Shown: positions 32,509 through 38,407 of the stretch, piece by piece | Layout: every line of letters starts with the position of its first letter | Position numbering within the stretch: the stretch's first letter is position 1 | Virus record (IMG/VR): IMGVR_UViG_3300010885_021009 | Coordinates: 1 to 42,322 of that record | Length of the DNA: 42,322 nt | Strand: one strand, 5' to 3' | Source of the DNA: a virus | Notes under the pieces: generated by a model | The model's input: the letters and a program-made list of their open reading frames with translations, nothing else | The model's database searches: none | Told to the model about the DNA's origin: nothing | Position numbers and translations under genes: made by a program

Positions 32509-33452
32509 TATGCGGCCCTCATTTCTTTGTTAAGTTTTGCGCCTGGAATATCTGCCCCCGCCTTCAAAAGACGGGTTGCGATCTTCTCAATCACTTCGAC
32601 AAATTCTGTTGGAATGTTTGGCAACGCCGCGATGTGTGCAGCGGCGGCCTTAATATCGACAATCTCAATCACGTCATAAGAACGCATTGAAACTGTTCGA
32701 GCACTGTTACCGGCACGAACCGGTGCTGTCTCAACTGTTTGAACAATAACCGGCGCAACGGCCTCAACGCCTTTTGCAGCGGCTTCCTTTGCAATTTGCT
32801 CCGCTTCCTCACGGGCCTTTTGCGCGGCTTCTTCTGCAAGAGCGCGGCGCCTGGCTTCTTCTGTTCGCATCCAAGACGTAATGTCGCCTTTGACATCTTT
32901 CTTGTAATCATCAGCCTTGGCAATGATTGGTTTCCACGTTGCATCAACTTTGCGACCGGCTTCGAGGTGGGGTTCCTTTTCGACCTTGTGAATGCCGGTG
33001 GCTTTCTTCTCAAGTTTTGCAAATGTCTCGGCATAAGTCGCGGCTTTATCCGCTTGCTCTTGCGTTTCGATTTTGCCTTTGATGCTTTCAAGCCATGCGT
33101 TGTATGAAGATTTTACAACGTCAATTTCATCCGCAATCGCTTCGTGCTCGGGTGCGCCATTGTTGCCGGTGAACACGTCTTCAATTTCATCAGGCCATTT
33201 CGCGCCGTCAAAAACCGCTTTAAAAATATCGTATTTTACCGGATTTTTGCAAGCGAATGTCCAGACGTCATAGGGATTGACGTCTTCGCCTTTAATCGCG
33301 GCAATAAGGCCAAATTCCTTATCGTACCAGATCGCAAGCGGCTGGTTCCGGTAACGATAATAACCGCACTGTGGCTCGCCTTCGTGGATCGGACCAATAA
33401 CGCTTTTTTCGGTGGCATTGCGCCACCATTCGTAAGTGTGCATTGTCATCAT
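32508..33452 (-). CDS. RecT-associated coiled-coil protein
   Basis: This protein of 314 residues has an N-terminal half with aromatic strands (EPQCGYYRYRNQPLAIWYDK) and a long charged helical region from about residue 105 to 230 (LEKKATGIHKVEKEPHLEAG, ARRRALAEEAAQKAREEAEQ), then a C-terminal domain of about 70 residues. The helical middle resembles proteins coded just before recT in other alphaproteobacterial phages and roughly the DUF1351 type; this is a tentative match. ATG 33452 overlaps the previous stop (ATGA). Confidence 0.72.
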   Translation of the reverse strand: MMTMHTYEWWRNATEKSVIGPIHEGEPQCGYYRYRNQPLAIWYDKEFGLIAAIKGEDVNPYDVWTFACKNPVKYDIFKAVFDGAKWPDEIEDVFTGNNGAPEHEAIADEIDVVKSSYNAWLESIKGKIETQEQADKAATYAETFAKLEKKATGIHKVEKEPHLEAGRKVDATWKPIIAKADDYKKDVKGDITSWMRTEEARRRALAEEAAQKAREEAEQIAKEAAAKGVEAVAPVIVQTVETAPVRAGNSARTVSMRSYDVIEIVDIKAAAAHIAALPNIPTEFVEVIEKIATRLLKAGADIPGAKLNKEMRAA

Positions 33453-33748
33453 GCAGCCCTTTTCAGCTTTTCAATCTCAAGGCGCTTTGTCTTGAGGGTT
33501 TTAATAAGGCGCTCGATTTCCGAGACGCGGCGATGGGTGCGGCGCTGGTCGTCTGCAATCATCTTTGCAGCCCATTCTGCGGCCTGTAACCGGCGGTCAA
33601 CCAACTCAAGCGCGGCGGTCAAAAACAATACCACGCTTGACGGTGTGAAATGTTCAATACCGCGAATGATAATGTCGTCTTCGGATGTAAACCCGTGCGC
33701 TTCGATAAAATCAGCGAGCGTTTGTGGTGTGGCAATTGCTCGGGTCAT
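33449..33748 (-). CDS. Small helical protein of the leftward operon
   Basis: The 99-residue protein begins MTRAIATPQTLADFIEAHGF and has an acidic IIIRGIEHFTPSSVVLF segment followed by a long basic coiled coil (AAEWAAKMIADDQRRTHRRV...IKTLKTKRLEIEKLKRAA). A longer frame reaches 33853, but ATG 33748 overlaps the upstream stop by four bases and has GGGG upstream. I recognise no family. Confidence 0.65.
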   Translation of the reverse strand: MTRAIATPQTLADFIEAHGFTSEDDIIIRGIEHFTPSSVVLFLTAALELVDRRLQAAEWAAKMIADDQRRTHRRVSEIERLIKTLKTKRLEIEKLKRAA

Positions 33749-34233
33749 GCTGCAGCCCCTACGCCAAGTTCGCGAGCCGTCAGGCGGTGCTCGTCGTTCG
33801 GGTCGCGGCTCGGTGCGTCGTCCTGTTCGCGGAAAGATATGTTTTCCTGCCATGCGGCCTTGGCGAGGTTGCCGGACACATAGCCGTGGTGCTCTTCAGC
33901 CTTCTCGACCGCGCACTCAAGAATTTCGCGAGTTACATCCTTTATCGTGCCATCCTTCAGGTTGGCTTTGATGATGATAAAGGTATATTGAGGACAATCG
34001 AAGGCGACATCCTTGATGACTGTATCCCGGCTCGACACATCCCATGAATAGGCGTCCATGTGAACCGGGGTAACAATGACCTGATAAAAATCAGCCTGTA
34101 CAAAGCGCTGATATGCGGAAAGCTTTATGCCTTGCGTTTCGACAAGGGCAACGGGCTTAGCTGGTCGCGTGAGCATATCGGCAAACAAATTGGCCGTTGT
34201 GTTGCCCGTCTGGAATTCGGGTTCGGTGTCCAT
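33745..34233 (-). CDS. First gene of the leftward early operon (unknown)
   Basis: The 162-residue product starts MDTEPEFQTGNTTANLFADM and contains mixed alpha/beta segments (YQRFVQADFYQVIVTPVHMD, CPQYTFIIIKANLKDGTIKD). No family is recognised. GGGAG lies 8 bases upstream of the ATG at 34233. It is about 27 bases from the predicted transcript start of the leftward promoter, which makes it the first gene expressed. In-frame codons up to 34296 lie in the promoter and operator and are unlikely to be translated. Confidence 0.68.
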   Translation of the reverse strand: MDTEPEFQTGNTTANLFADMLTRPAKPVALVETQGIKLSAYQRFVQADFYQVIVTPVHMDAYSWDVSSRDTVIKDVAFDCPQYTFIIIKANLKDGTIKDVTREILECAVEKAEEHHGYVSGNLAKAAWQENISFREQDDAPSRDPNDEHRLTARELGVGAAA

Positions 34234-34267
34234 CTCAAATCTCCCACCGCGTCGTTGCGATGGGGGA

Positions 34268-34296
34268 TGTATCTCATATGGAAACAGGCATGTCAA
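34268..34296 (-). promoter_or_regulatory. Leftward early promoter PL
   Basis: On the minus strand TTGACA (34291-34296) and GATACA (34268-34273) are separated by exactly 17 bases. The operator GTTTCCATATGAGATAC fills the spacer and covers the -10 element. Its architecture is the same as that of the promoter before the Cro-like gene. Confidence 0.78.
34269..34285 (-). promoter_or_regulatory. Repressor operator, OL1
   Basis: This 17-base site reads GTTTCCATATGAGATAC on the minus strand and is identical to the site before the Cro-like gene. The half-sites GTTTC and GATAC make it an imperfect dyad. A repressor bound here would cover the -10 element. Confidence 0.78.
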
Positions 34297-34303
34297 TCGG
34301 AAT

Positions 34304-34320
34304 GTTTCTCATTTAGAAAC
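34304..34320 (+). promoter_or_regulatory. Repressor operator, OL2
   Basis: GTTTCTCATTTAGAAAC is the most symmetric of the three sites, with GTTTCT and AGAAAC half-sites around 5 bases. It lies upstream of the PL -35 element, 35 bases from OL1 start to start, so dimers on both sites would lie a little over three helical turns apart. Confidence 0.7.
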
Positions 34321-34337
34321 TTTTTTTGCAAAAAAAA

Positions 34338-34655
34338 TTAAGCTACTCGCTTGCTTTTTAAAAAATCAAAATATTTATGTATTTCAATAATTTCAATTTC
34401 GAGAAGCCCATCCAAAATTATTGCGATTCTTTTTTGGGCTGGTTCTATCAATAGATCGGCTGGTGAAATTTGAAGGGCGCTTGATATGCCTTTGATCCAA
34501 GTATCGTTCATTCTTAATTCGCCGCGTTCAAGTTTGGAAATTTGACCTCTATTTGTGTCAAGCAATTCCGCCAATCGGTCTTGAGTCAAACCTTTATGTT
34601 CGCGCCATTCGCGAATATACCATTTCAAAAAATTTTTATCGTTGGACCTGTTCAT
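34338..34655 (-). CDS. CI-like repressor, XRE family
   Basis: This 105-residue protein holds a helix-turn-helix domain near residues 18-72: HKGLTQDRLAELLDTNRGQI, SKLERGELRMNDTWIKGISS, followed by ALQISPADLL. The remaining 30 residues are helical and probably dimerise; there is no LexA-type peptidase domain, so release from lysogeny cannot follow the RecA-triggered self-cleavage route. It is divergent from the Cro-like gene. No Shine-Dalgarno sequence lies before ATG 34655, compatible with a leaderless transcript as in lambda cI. Confidence 0.85.
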   Translation of the reverse strand: MNRSNDKNFLKWYIREWREHKGLTQDRLAELLDTNRGQISKLERGELRMNDTWIKGISSALQISPADLLIEPAQKRIAIILDGLLEIEIIEIHKYFDFLKSKRVA

Positions 34656-34701
34656 GGTGCCAGTTTACAAAATCAAAAATTAAGAGAATGCATCTACAAT
34701 G

Positions 34702-34719
34702 GAATTTTTTCAAAAATTC
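34702..34719. repeat. AT-rich palindrome between the divergent regulators
   Basis: GAATTTTT and AAAAATTC flank a TC centre, an 18-base near-perfect dyad about midway between the repressor and Cro-like genes. It may be a further regulatory site or a bent, easily melted segment; its sequence differs from the three GTTTC operators. Confidence 0.45.
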
Positions 34720-34722
34720 TCA

Positions 34723-34751
34723 TTGACCTTTGTGTTTCCATATGAGATACA
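34723..34751 (+). promoter_or_regulatory. Rightward early promoter PR
   Basis: TTGACC (34723-34728) and GATACA (34746-34751) are 17 bases apart. The operator copy at 34734-34750 lies in the spacer and over the -10 element, the same geometry as in PL. The expected transcript start is at or next to the ATG of the Cro-like gene. Confidence 0.75.
34734..34750 (+). promoter_or_regulatory. Repressor operator, OR
   Basis: GTTTCCATATGAGATAC, identical to OL1 read on the other strand. Binding would block PR. Only one full copy is found here, against two at PL, although a TATGGAAACA half-site occurs at the start codon (34757-34766). Confidence 0.78.
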
Positions 34752-34757
34752 CGGGGT

Positions 34758-34979
34758 ATGGAAACACGATTTCGAAAGCTTTTAATTTCCGAGCGCGGCC
34801 TTTCGGCTCACGTGGCGCGTGAGGCCGGAGTTAAACGCGCCGCTGTATCAAAATGGTCGAAGCGCGGTATTCCCGCCGAGCGCGTTCTTGATGTAGAGCG
34901 CATAACCGGCATTCCCCGCGAGCAGTTGCGGCCCGACATTTACCCGCCCTGCGATGGCGGCGGACAGGAGGCCGCGTAA
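34758..34979 (+). CDS. Cro-like regulator (YdaS/Cro type)
   Basis: This 73-residue protein is a single helix-turn-helix domain: ISERGLSAHVAREAGVKRAA, VSKWSKRGIPAERVLDVERI and TGIPREQLRPDIYP. It would repress the early promoters or block the repressor promoter during lytic growth. The ATG lies only 6 bases after the -10 element GATACA, so the mRNA is probably leaderless. It is the first gene of the rightward early operon. Confidence 0.85.
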   Translation: METRFRKLLISERGLSAHVAREAGVKRAAVSKWSKRGIPAERVLDVERITGIPREQLRPDIYPPCDGGGQEAA

Positions 34980-35409
34980 TGGCCTCGCACACAAGTTTCT
35001 TGCCTCCGCGATTCCTAACGGTTCCCCGTGGCGGGGCCGGAACAAGTGGTTTGCGCTTAGCGTCAACGCGGTGCGGAGGGCCCAGTCGTTCGGGTTCAGA
35101 TGCCGCGAAAATCACTATCCGCTCGGGTATGGGGGAGGCGTCATGCCTCCCCCGTTCGGGTGGTCTTTATCAATCTGATTCCTTTTGGGGTTGCGAAGTC
35201 CCCGTCATCGTTTCGGCTTTGACTAAACTTCGTGGTTTCCTCCCACTGACTCGTCGGGTGCTTTCGCGCATCCGACGCCTTTTTTCTCGTGTCGTTGGCT
35301 GCAACCAACACCTGAGCCGCGGCTTTACCAAGTTCTATCCATCCGGACTTCACACTGAACTGCTCCTCTCCCACTGCTGCGATCATCAATGCAGCAAGGG
35401 ATTAAGCAA
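34980..35409 (+). other. Structured 430-base stretch without a convincing gene
   Basis: A 167-codon frame starts at 34979 overlapping the Cro-like stop (TAATG), but its Arg/Ser/Cys-rich sequence looks like chance translation. What stands out is RNA structure: CCCCG-TGG-CGGGG at 35024-35036, and a perfect 9-bp stem GGGGGAGGC/GCCTCCCCC at 35131-35153. The second has no T tail. This may be a leader or antitermination element that controls the rightward operon. Confidence 0.4.
35131..35153 (+). other. Strong GC-rich hairpin downstream of the Cro-like gene
   Basis: GGGGGAGGC and GCCTCCCCC pair around a five-base GTCAT loop. The position, early in the rightward transcript, recalls the site of nut or tR1 elements in lambda-like phages; no boxA-like match was identified with certainty. 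Confidence 0.55.
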
Positions 35410-35802
35410 ATGCATCAACGGATTCATGATAAAATGTCATCAATTGAAGTTCACACCGTCAGAACGCTTGAAGGGCTATTAGCCCGCGAGAAGGTTCGCA
35501 CTGGCGTGACAGTGCCAGACGCGATTCGGATTGTAGCGCGGCGGGCAAAGGTTGCTCCGGGCACGATATTTAATCTGATAAATGGGCGCTTAAAGAAGCT
35601 GTCCGTCGATGTTTGCGGCTCAATTCAGAGGCTCGCAATTTCCGAATTATCACAAGAAATACAGAGGTTAGAGCATGAACGCACGGTTCTTATTCAAAGT
35701 GGCGTGGCTCATACTTCAATCGATTTTTGCGAGGTCGAAACGTATCTCGCGAAGGCAAAGGCTCTCTTAACCGTGCCATTGGCACAACCGAAAGGAGAAT
35801 AG
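35410..35802 (+). CDS. Small DNA-binding protein of the rightward operon
   Basis: The 130-residue protein has a helix-turn-helix-like region (IRIVARRAKVAPGTIFNLIN followed by GRLKKLSVDV) and then a long helix (LSQEIQRLEHERTVL). I recall similar proteins in alphaproteobacterial prophages after cro, possibly in the place of CII. ATG 35410 has GGGA upstream; ATG 35389 (no RBS) and ATG 35434 (MSSIEVHTVRTL) are alternatives. Confidence 0.65.
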   Translation: MHQRIHDKMSSIEVHTVRTLEGLLAREKVRTGVTVPDAIRIVARRAKVAPGTIFNLINGRLKKLSVDVCGSIQRLAISELSQEIQRLEHERTVLIQSGVAHTSIDFCEVETYLAKAKALLTVPLAQPKGE

Positions 35803-35803
35803 C

Positions 35804-36184
35804 ATGAAGCATACCCTCCTAGCCTTAAGTGCAGCATTGGTTTTATCCACATCGGCTTTTGCTGATCCGGTGAAAACAAACGCTGATCTAAATTGTGTAG
35901 AAGCTGGTCCGTCGATTGCCGAGGCCAGTTCATTTTTACGGATGCACCCTGACAATAAACCGATGTTTTTGGATGGCGAAGAAGCGCAGGTTTACATTGC
36001 AGTCATCAATGCCGATGAGCCTGTGACCGCTTACGACGGTGAGTTTGTATTTGGCATTGAGCATCCCGACGGCTCTGCGATGATTGCGTTTATCTCGAAA
36101 GATCAAAAGACGTTGTGCGGACTGCTGAATATCAATCAGCGGCTCCAATCACGCGCTTTGCAAGCGGCAAAGACGGGGGTTTGA
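35804..36184 (+). CDS. Secreted (periplasmic) protein of unknown function
   Basis: This 126-residue protein has a clear Sec signal peptide (MKHTLLALSAALVLSTSAFA, cut expected after residue 20). The mature part is small and acidic, with two cysteines (C31, C105) that could form a disulphide, and PMFLDGEEAQVYIAVINADE and GIEHPDGSAMIAFISKDQ segments. A good ribosome binding site (AAAGGAG) precedes it. An early phage gene for a periplasmic protein suggests superinfection exclusion or host alteration, but there is no family match to support that. Confidence 0.72.
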   Translation: MKHTLLALSAALVLSTSAFADPVKTNADLNCVEAGPSIAEASSFLRMHPDNKPMFLDGEEAQVYIAVINADEPVTAYDGEFVFGIEHPDGSAMIAFISKDQKTLCGLLNINQRLQSRALQAAKTGV

Positions 36185-36186
36185 GT

Positions 36187-36444
36187 ATGACCGCACCAGC
36201 AAATCATAACCGCGTGGCTGGCGATCAGCTACGGGCCTACGTCGAGCGAGCTGAGAGCATCAATGCCGAGATTGCCGGTTTGAACTCGGACAAGTCCAAG
36301 ATTTTCAAAGAGGCCGAGGGCAACGGCTTTGATCCCAAGATCATTAAGAAAGTGATTTTCTTTCGTCGCCAAGACAAAGACGAGCGCGAGCTAGAAGCCA
36401 CCTTGCTTGAAATGTATCTGACAGCTTTAGGTGAGGCGGTATGA
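36187..36444 (+). CDS. gapR: GapR / DUF2312 family nucleoid protein
   Basis: The 85-residue product closely follows the GapR pattern: NRVAGDQLRAYVERAESINA, EIAGLNSDKSKIFKEAEGNG, FDPKIIKKVIFFRRQDKDE. Host GapR proteins wrap overtwisted AT-rich DNA and support replication in Alphaproteobacteria. A phage copy could aid replication or alter transcription. ATG 36187 is chosen because the family N-terminus starts there; the open frame extends further upstream into the signal-peptide gene. Confidence 0.9.
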   Translation: MTAPANHNRVAGDQLRAYVERAESINAEIAGLNSDKSKIFKEAEGNGFDPKIIKKVIFFRRQDKDERELEATLLEMYLTALGEAV

Positions 36445-36854
36445 CGTCAACTTTTAAACTTGAGACTCGCAAATCACGCGGTGCTTTCGGCCTTGATAAT
36501 GGCCGGAAGATCACCGAGCGAGAGATACAGTCCTCTATTGTTAAATGGGCGCGCATGGCGGCTCCCGATTGCGAGACGGTGGCAGTGCCTATGAACCAAG
36601 CCAATCGGATAGCGGGCGCTCTTATGCAGACGGCGGGAGCATTGCCGGGCGTGCCTGATTTATTGGTCATCGCACCTGGCGGCAAGACGCTTTTTATGGA
36701 GGTCAAGACTCCATCGGGTCGCTTGTCGGACGTGCAGAAAGAGTTTGCGAACAAGCTGCAAACGATGAGCCATCATTATGCATTGGTGAGATCGATCGAC
36801 GACGCTCGCAAGGCTTTTGAACGAGCAGAAATTAAAACGAGGGAAGCCGCATGA
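36441..36854 (+). CDS. VRR-NUC nuclease
   Basis: This 137-residue protein is a PD-(D/E)XK nuclease of the VRR-NUC type. Visible elements are the REIQSSIVKWARM helix with E28, GVPDLLVIAPGGKTLFMEVK with D73, E87 and K89, and SGRLSDVQKEFANKL after it. The family cuts branched DNA such as Holliday junctions. It lies in the replication operon and overlaps both neighbours by four bases. It could resolve recombination intermediates made by RecT. Confidence 0.88.
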   Translation: MTSTFKLETRKSRGAFGLDNGRKITEREIQSSIVKWARMAAPDCETVAVPMNQANRIAGALMQTAGALPGVPDLLVIAPGGKTLFMEVKTPSGRLSDVQKEFANKLQTMSHHYALVRSIDDARKAFERAEIKTREAA

Positions 36855-37507
36855 TGCAACCGTCCTATCAAATCGCGATCAGCAATCCGGCACTGGCAGC
36901 TATCCACGCGGCTAACAAAGCGCGTAAGGCGAAATTTTGGCCGGTCAAACCGATCATTATCCCGCCTCGTGTTCCTGCTTCGGTGGATGTGGTGGAAGAG
37001 CCTGTTGTTAAGGAAGCAGTTTTTGAGCCTTTGAAAATTATCTCGGTTGAGCCAGTGGAAACCAAACCTTCTATTGCTGAGGAATTTTCAAAGCTTATCC
37101 GACATCATTTTACCGAAGGTCGCTCAACGGCCGAAATAGCAAAGCTTGTTTACGCAATGGAGTCCACCATTACCGCCGTCATGGCTGCTCAAAACGAAAT
37201 TGAAATTGAGGCAGCAATAGCCATTCCACAAAAGCTAATTAGGCCAATTCAGAAGGAGGTCGCAGAAAAATTTCAAATTAGTTTTTTCGATCTAATCGGC
37301 CAAGGTCGGCAGGCCAATTTTGTCTTCGCCAGACAGTTTGCCATGTGGCGCTGCAAAACAGAAACCTTGCGCTCATTCCCTGAAATTGCGCGATATTTTG
37401 GCAATCGAGATCACACGACCGTATTGCACGCTGTCCGTAAGATTCAAGCGATGATTGACCGTGGCGAAATTGATGAGCGCGGGAATAAGATAAGGACGGT
37501 CTCATGA
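36851..37507 (+). CDS. DnaA domain IV-like replication protein
   Basis: The 218-residue protein carries the DnaA C-terminal DNA-binding signature near its end: a FQISFFDLIGQGRQANFVFA segment, RSFPEIARYFGNRDHTTVLH and AVRKI near residues 180-200. It lacks the AAA+ domain. The N-terminal half has a Pro/Val/Lys-rich linker and a small helix-turn-helix-like region (FTEGRSTAEIAKLVYAMEST). It could bind DnaA boxes and compete with or recruit the host initiator. A perfect DnaA box lies at 40326-40334. Confidence 0.85.
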   Translation: MMQPSYQIAISNPALAAIHAANKARKAKFWPVKPIIIPPRVPASVDVVEEPVVKEAVFEPLKIISVEPVETKPSIAEEFSKLIRHHFTEGRSTAEIAKLVYAMESTITAVMAAQNEIEIEAAIAIPQKLIRPIQKEVAEKFQISFFDLIGQGRQANFVFARQFAMWRCKTETLRSFPEIARYFGNRDHTTVLHAVRKIQAMIDRGEIDERGNKIRTVS

Positions 37508-38091
37508 GTGATACCGTTCCATATTCCCTAATCTATGCCGACCCGCCGTGGCAATTTCAAGTGCGTAGCCGCGAGTCGGGCTTAGATCGCGCGCCGGATA
37601 AGCACTATCAGACCACGCGGACGGCTGATCTTTTTACGTTCCTAACCGACGAAAAGGTAGAGGTCTCGAATAATGCGATCCTCATCATGTGGGTATACGA
37701 TCCGATGCTACCAGACGCCCTAACGCTTGCCCAAGCGTGGGGCTTTAGCTTTGTCACAGTTGCTTTCCGGTGGCTTAAGGCTCGCTCGGAAACGCCTGAT
37801 CTTTTCGGTGAGGATAGTGTCTGCTTTGGCCTTGGATACCATACCAGGGGCGGCGGCTGCGAAGAAGCATGGCTATTCAAGCGCGGCAGGGGTCTGCCAG
37901 TCCTCCGCCATGATATCCGAAAAGAATTCTACGCACCGAGGCGCGAGCATTCCCGCAAGCCGGGGCGCGTTCGGGGCTGGCTGACCGATCTCTATGGCGA
38001 TGTTCCGCGTGTGGAATTGTTCGCACGCGAAACCGCGCACGGTTGGGACGTTGTGGGTAACGAGACGGACAAATTCGGGAGGGCCGCATGA
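37504..38091 (+). CDS. MT-A70 family adenine methyltransferase
   Basis: This 195-residue enzyme has the DPPW catalytic motif at residues 13-16 and the family layout: MWVYDPMLPDALTLAQAWGF in the middle, FGLGYHTRGGGCEEAWLFKR and a closing YGDVPRVELFARETAHGWDV. MT-A70 phage proteins methylate adenine N6 in DNA or RNA. With the cytosine methyltransferase it gives the phage two modification activities. It overlaps both neighbours. Confidence 0.9.
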   Translation: MSDTVPYSLIYADPPWQFQVRSRESGLDRAPDKHYQTTRTADLFTFLTDEKVEVSNNAILIMWVYDPMLPDALTLAQAWGFSFVTVAFRWLKARSETPDLFGEDSVCFGLGYHTRGGGCEEAWLFKRGRGLPVLRHDIRKEFYAPRREHSRKPGRVRGWLTDLYGDVPRVELFARETAHGWDVVGNETDKFGRAA

Positions 38092-38195
38092 GCGACATTG
38101 AATATCGCGCTTTTATGGCTGGCATGATTGTGGCGGCTTTGATCGTCGCTGTCTGTATTCTGATTGAGGCCATTTATAAGGACTTAGCCGGATGA
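38088..38195 (+). CDS. Very small membrane protein (35 residues)
   Basis: A 36-codon frame overlaps the MT-A70 stop (ATGA) and ends in the next start (ATGA). The product opens MSDIEYRAFMAGMIVAALIV and is one hydrophobic segment followed by EAIYKDLAG. The double overlap is strong support for translation. The role is unknown; single-span microproteins in early phage operons may modulate host membrane enzymes. Confidence 0.7.
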   Translation: MSDIEYRAFMAGMIVAALIVAVCILIEAIYKDLAG

Positions 38196-38407
38196 AGCAA
38201 AAGCACTCCTTAAAGGCTCAAGGCGAAGGCGTCTCAATCCTCGTAATGAACGATGCCGTCGGCCTTATGGTCCGCGCAAAGAAAATTCGCGAGTCCGAGG
38301 CCGCTTTGCTTCTTGAGCAGCTTAGGGAGGCTTCGCAGACGCTCAGCTATCTTGGGCCAGTACAGACTGAATTAAGGGAATGGATTAGTGGGAGGGCGGG
38401 TACATGA
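38192..38407 (+). CDS. Small hypothetical protein
   Basis: This 71-residue protein starts MKQKHSLKAQGEGVSILVMN and is basic at the N-terminus, then helical (IRESEAALLLEQLREASQTL). It overlaps the microprotein upstream and the replication gene downstream by four bases each. No family is recognised. Confidence 0.68.
   Translation: MKQKHSLKAQGEGVSILVMNDAVGLMVRAKKIRESEAALLLEQLREASQTLSYLGPVQTELREWISGRAGT

Noticed and set aside
34979-35482. A 167-codon gene after the Cro-like gene
   Set aside because: The start overlaps by TAATG, but the product has a chance-like composition with no domain and the frame runs into the next gene. Kept as an unassigned structured region.
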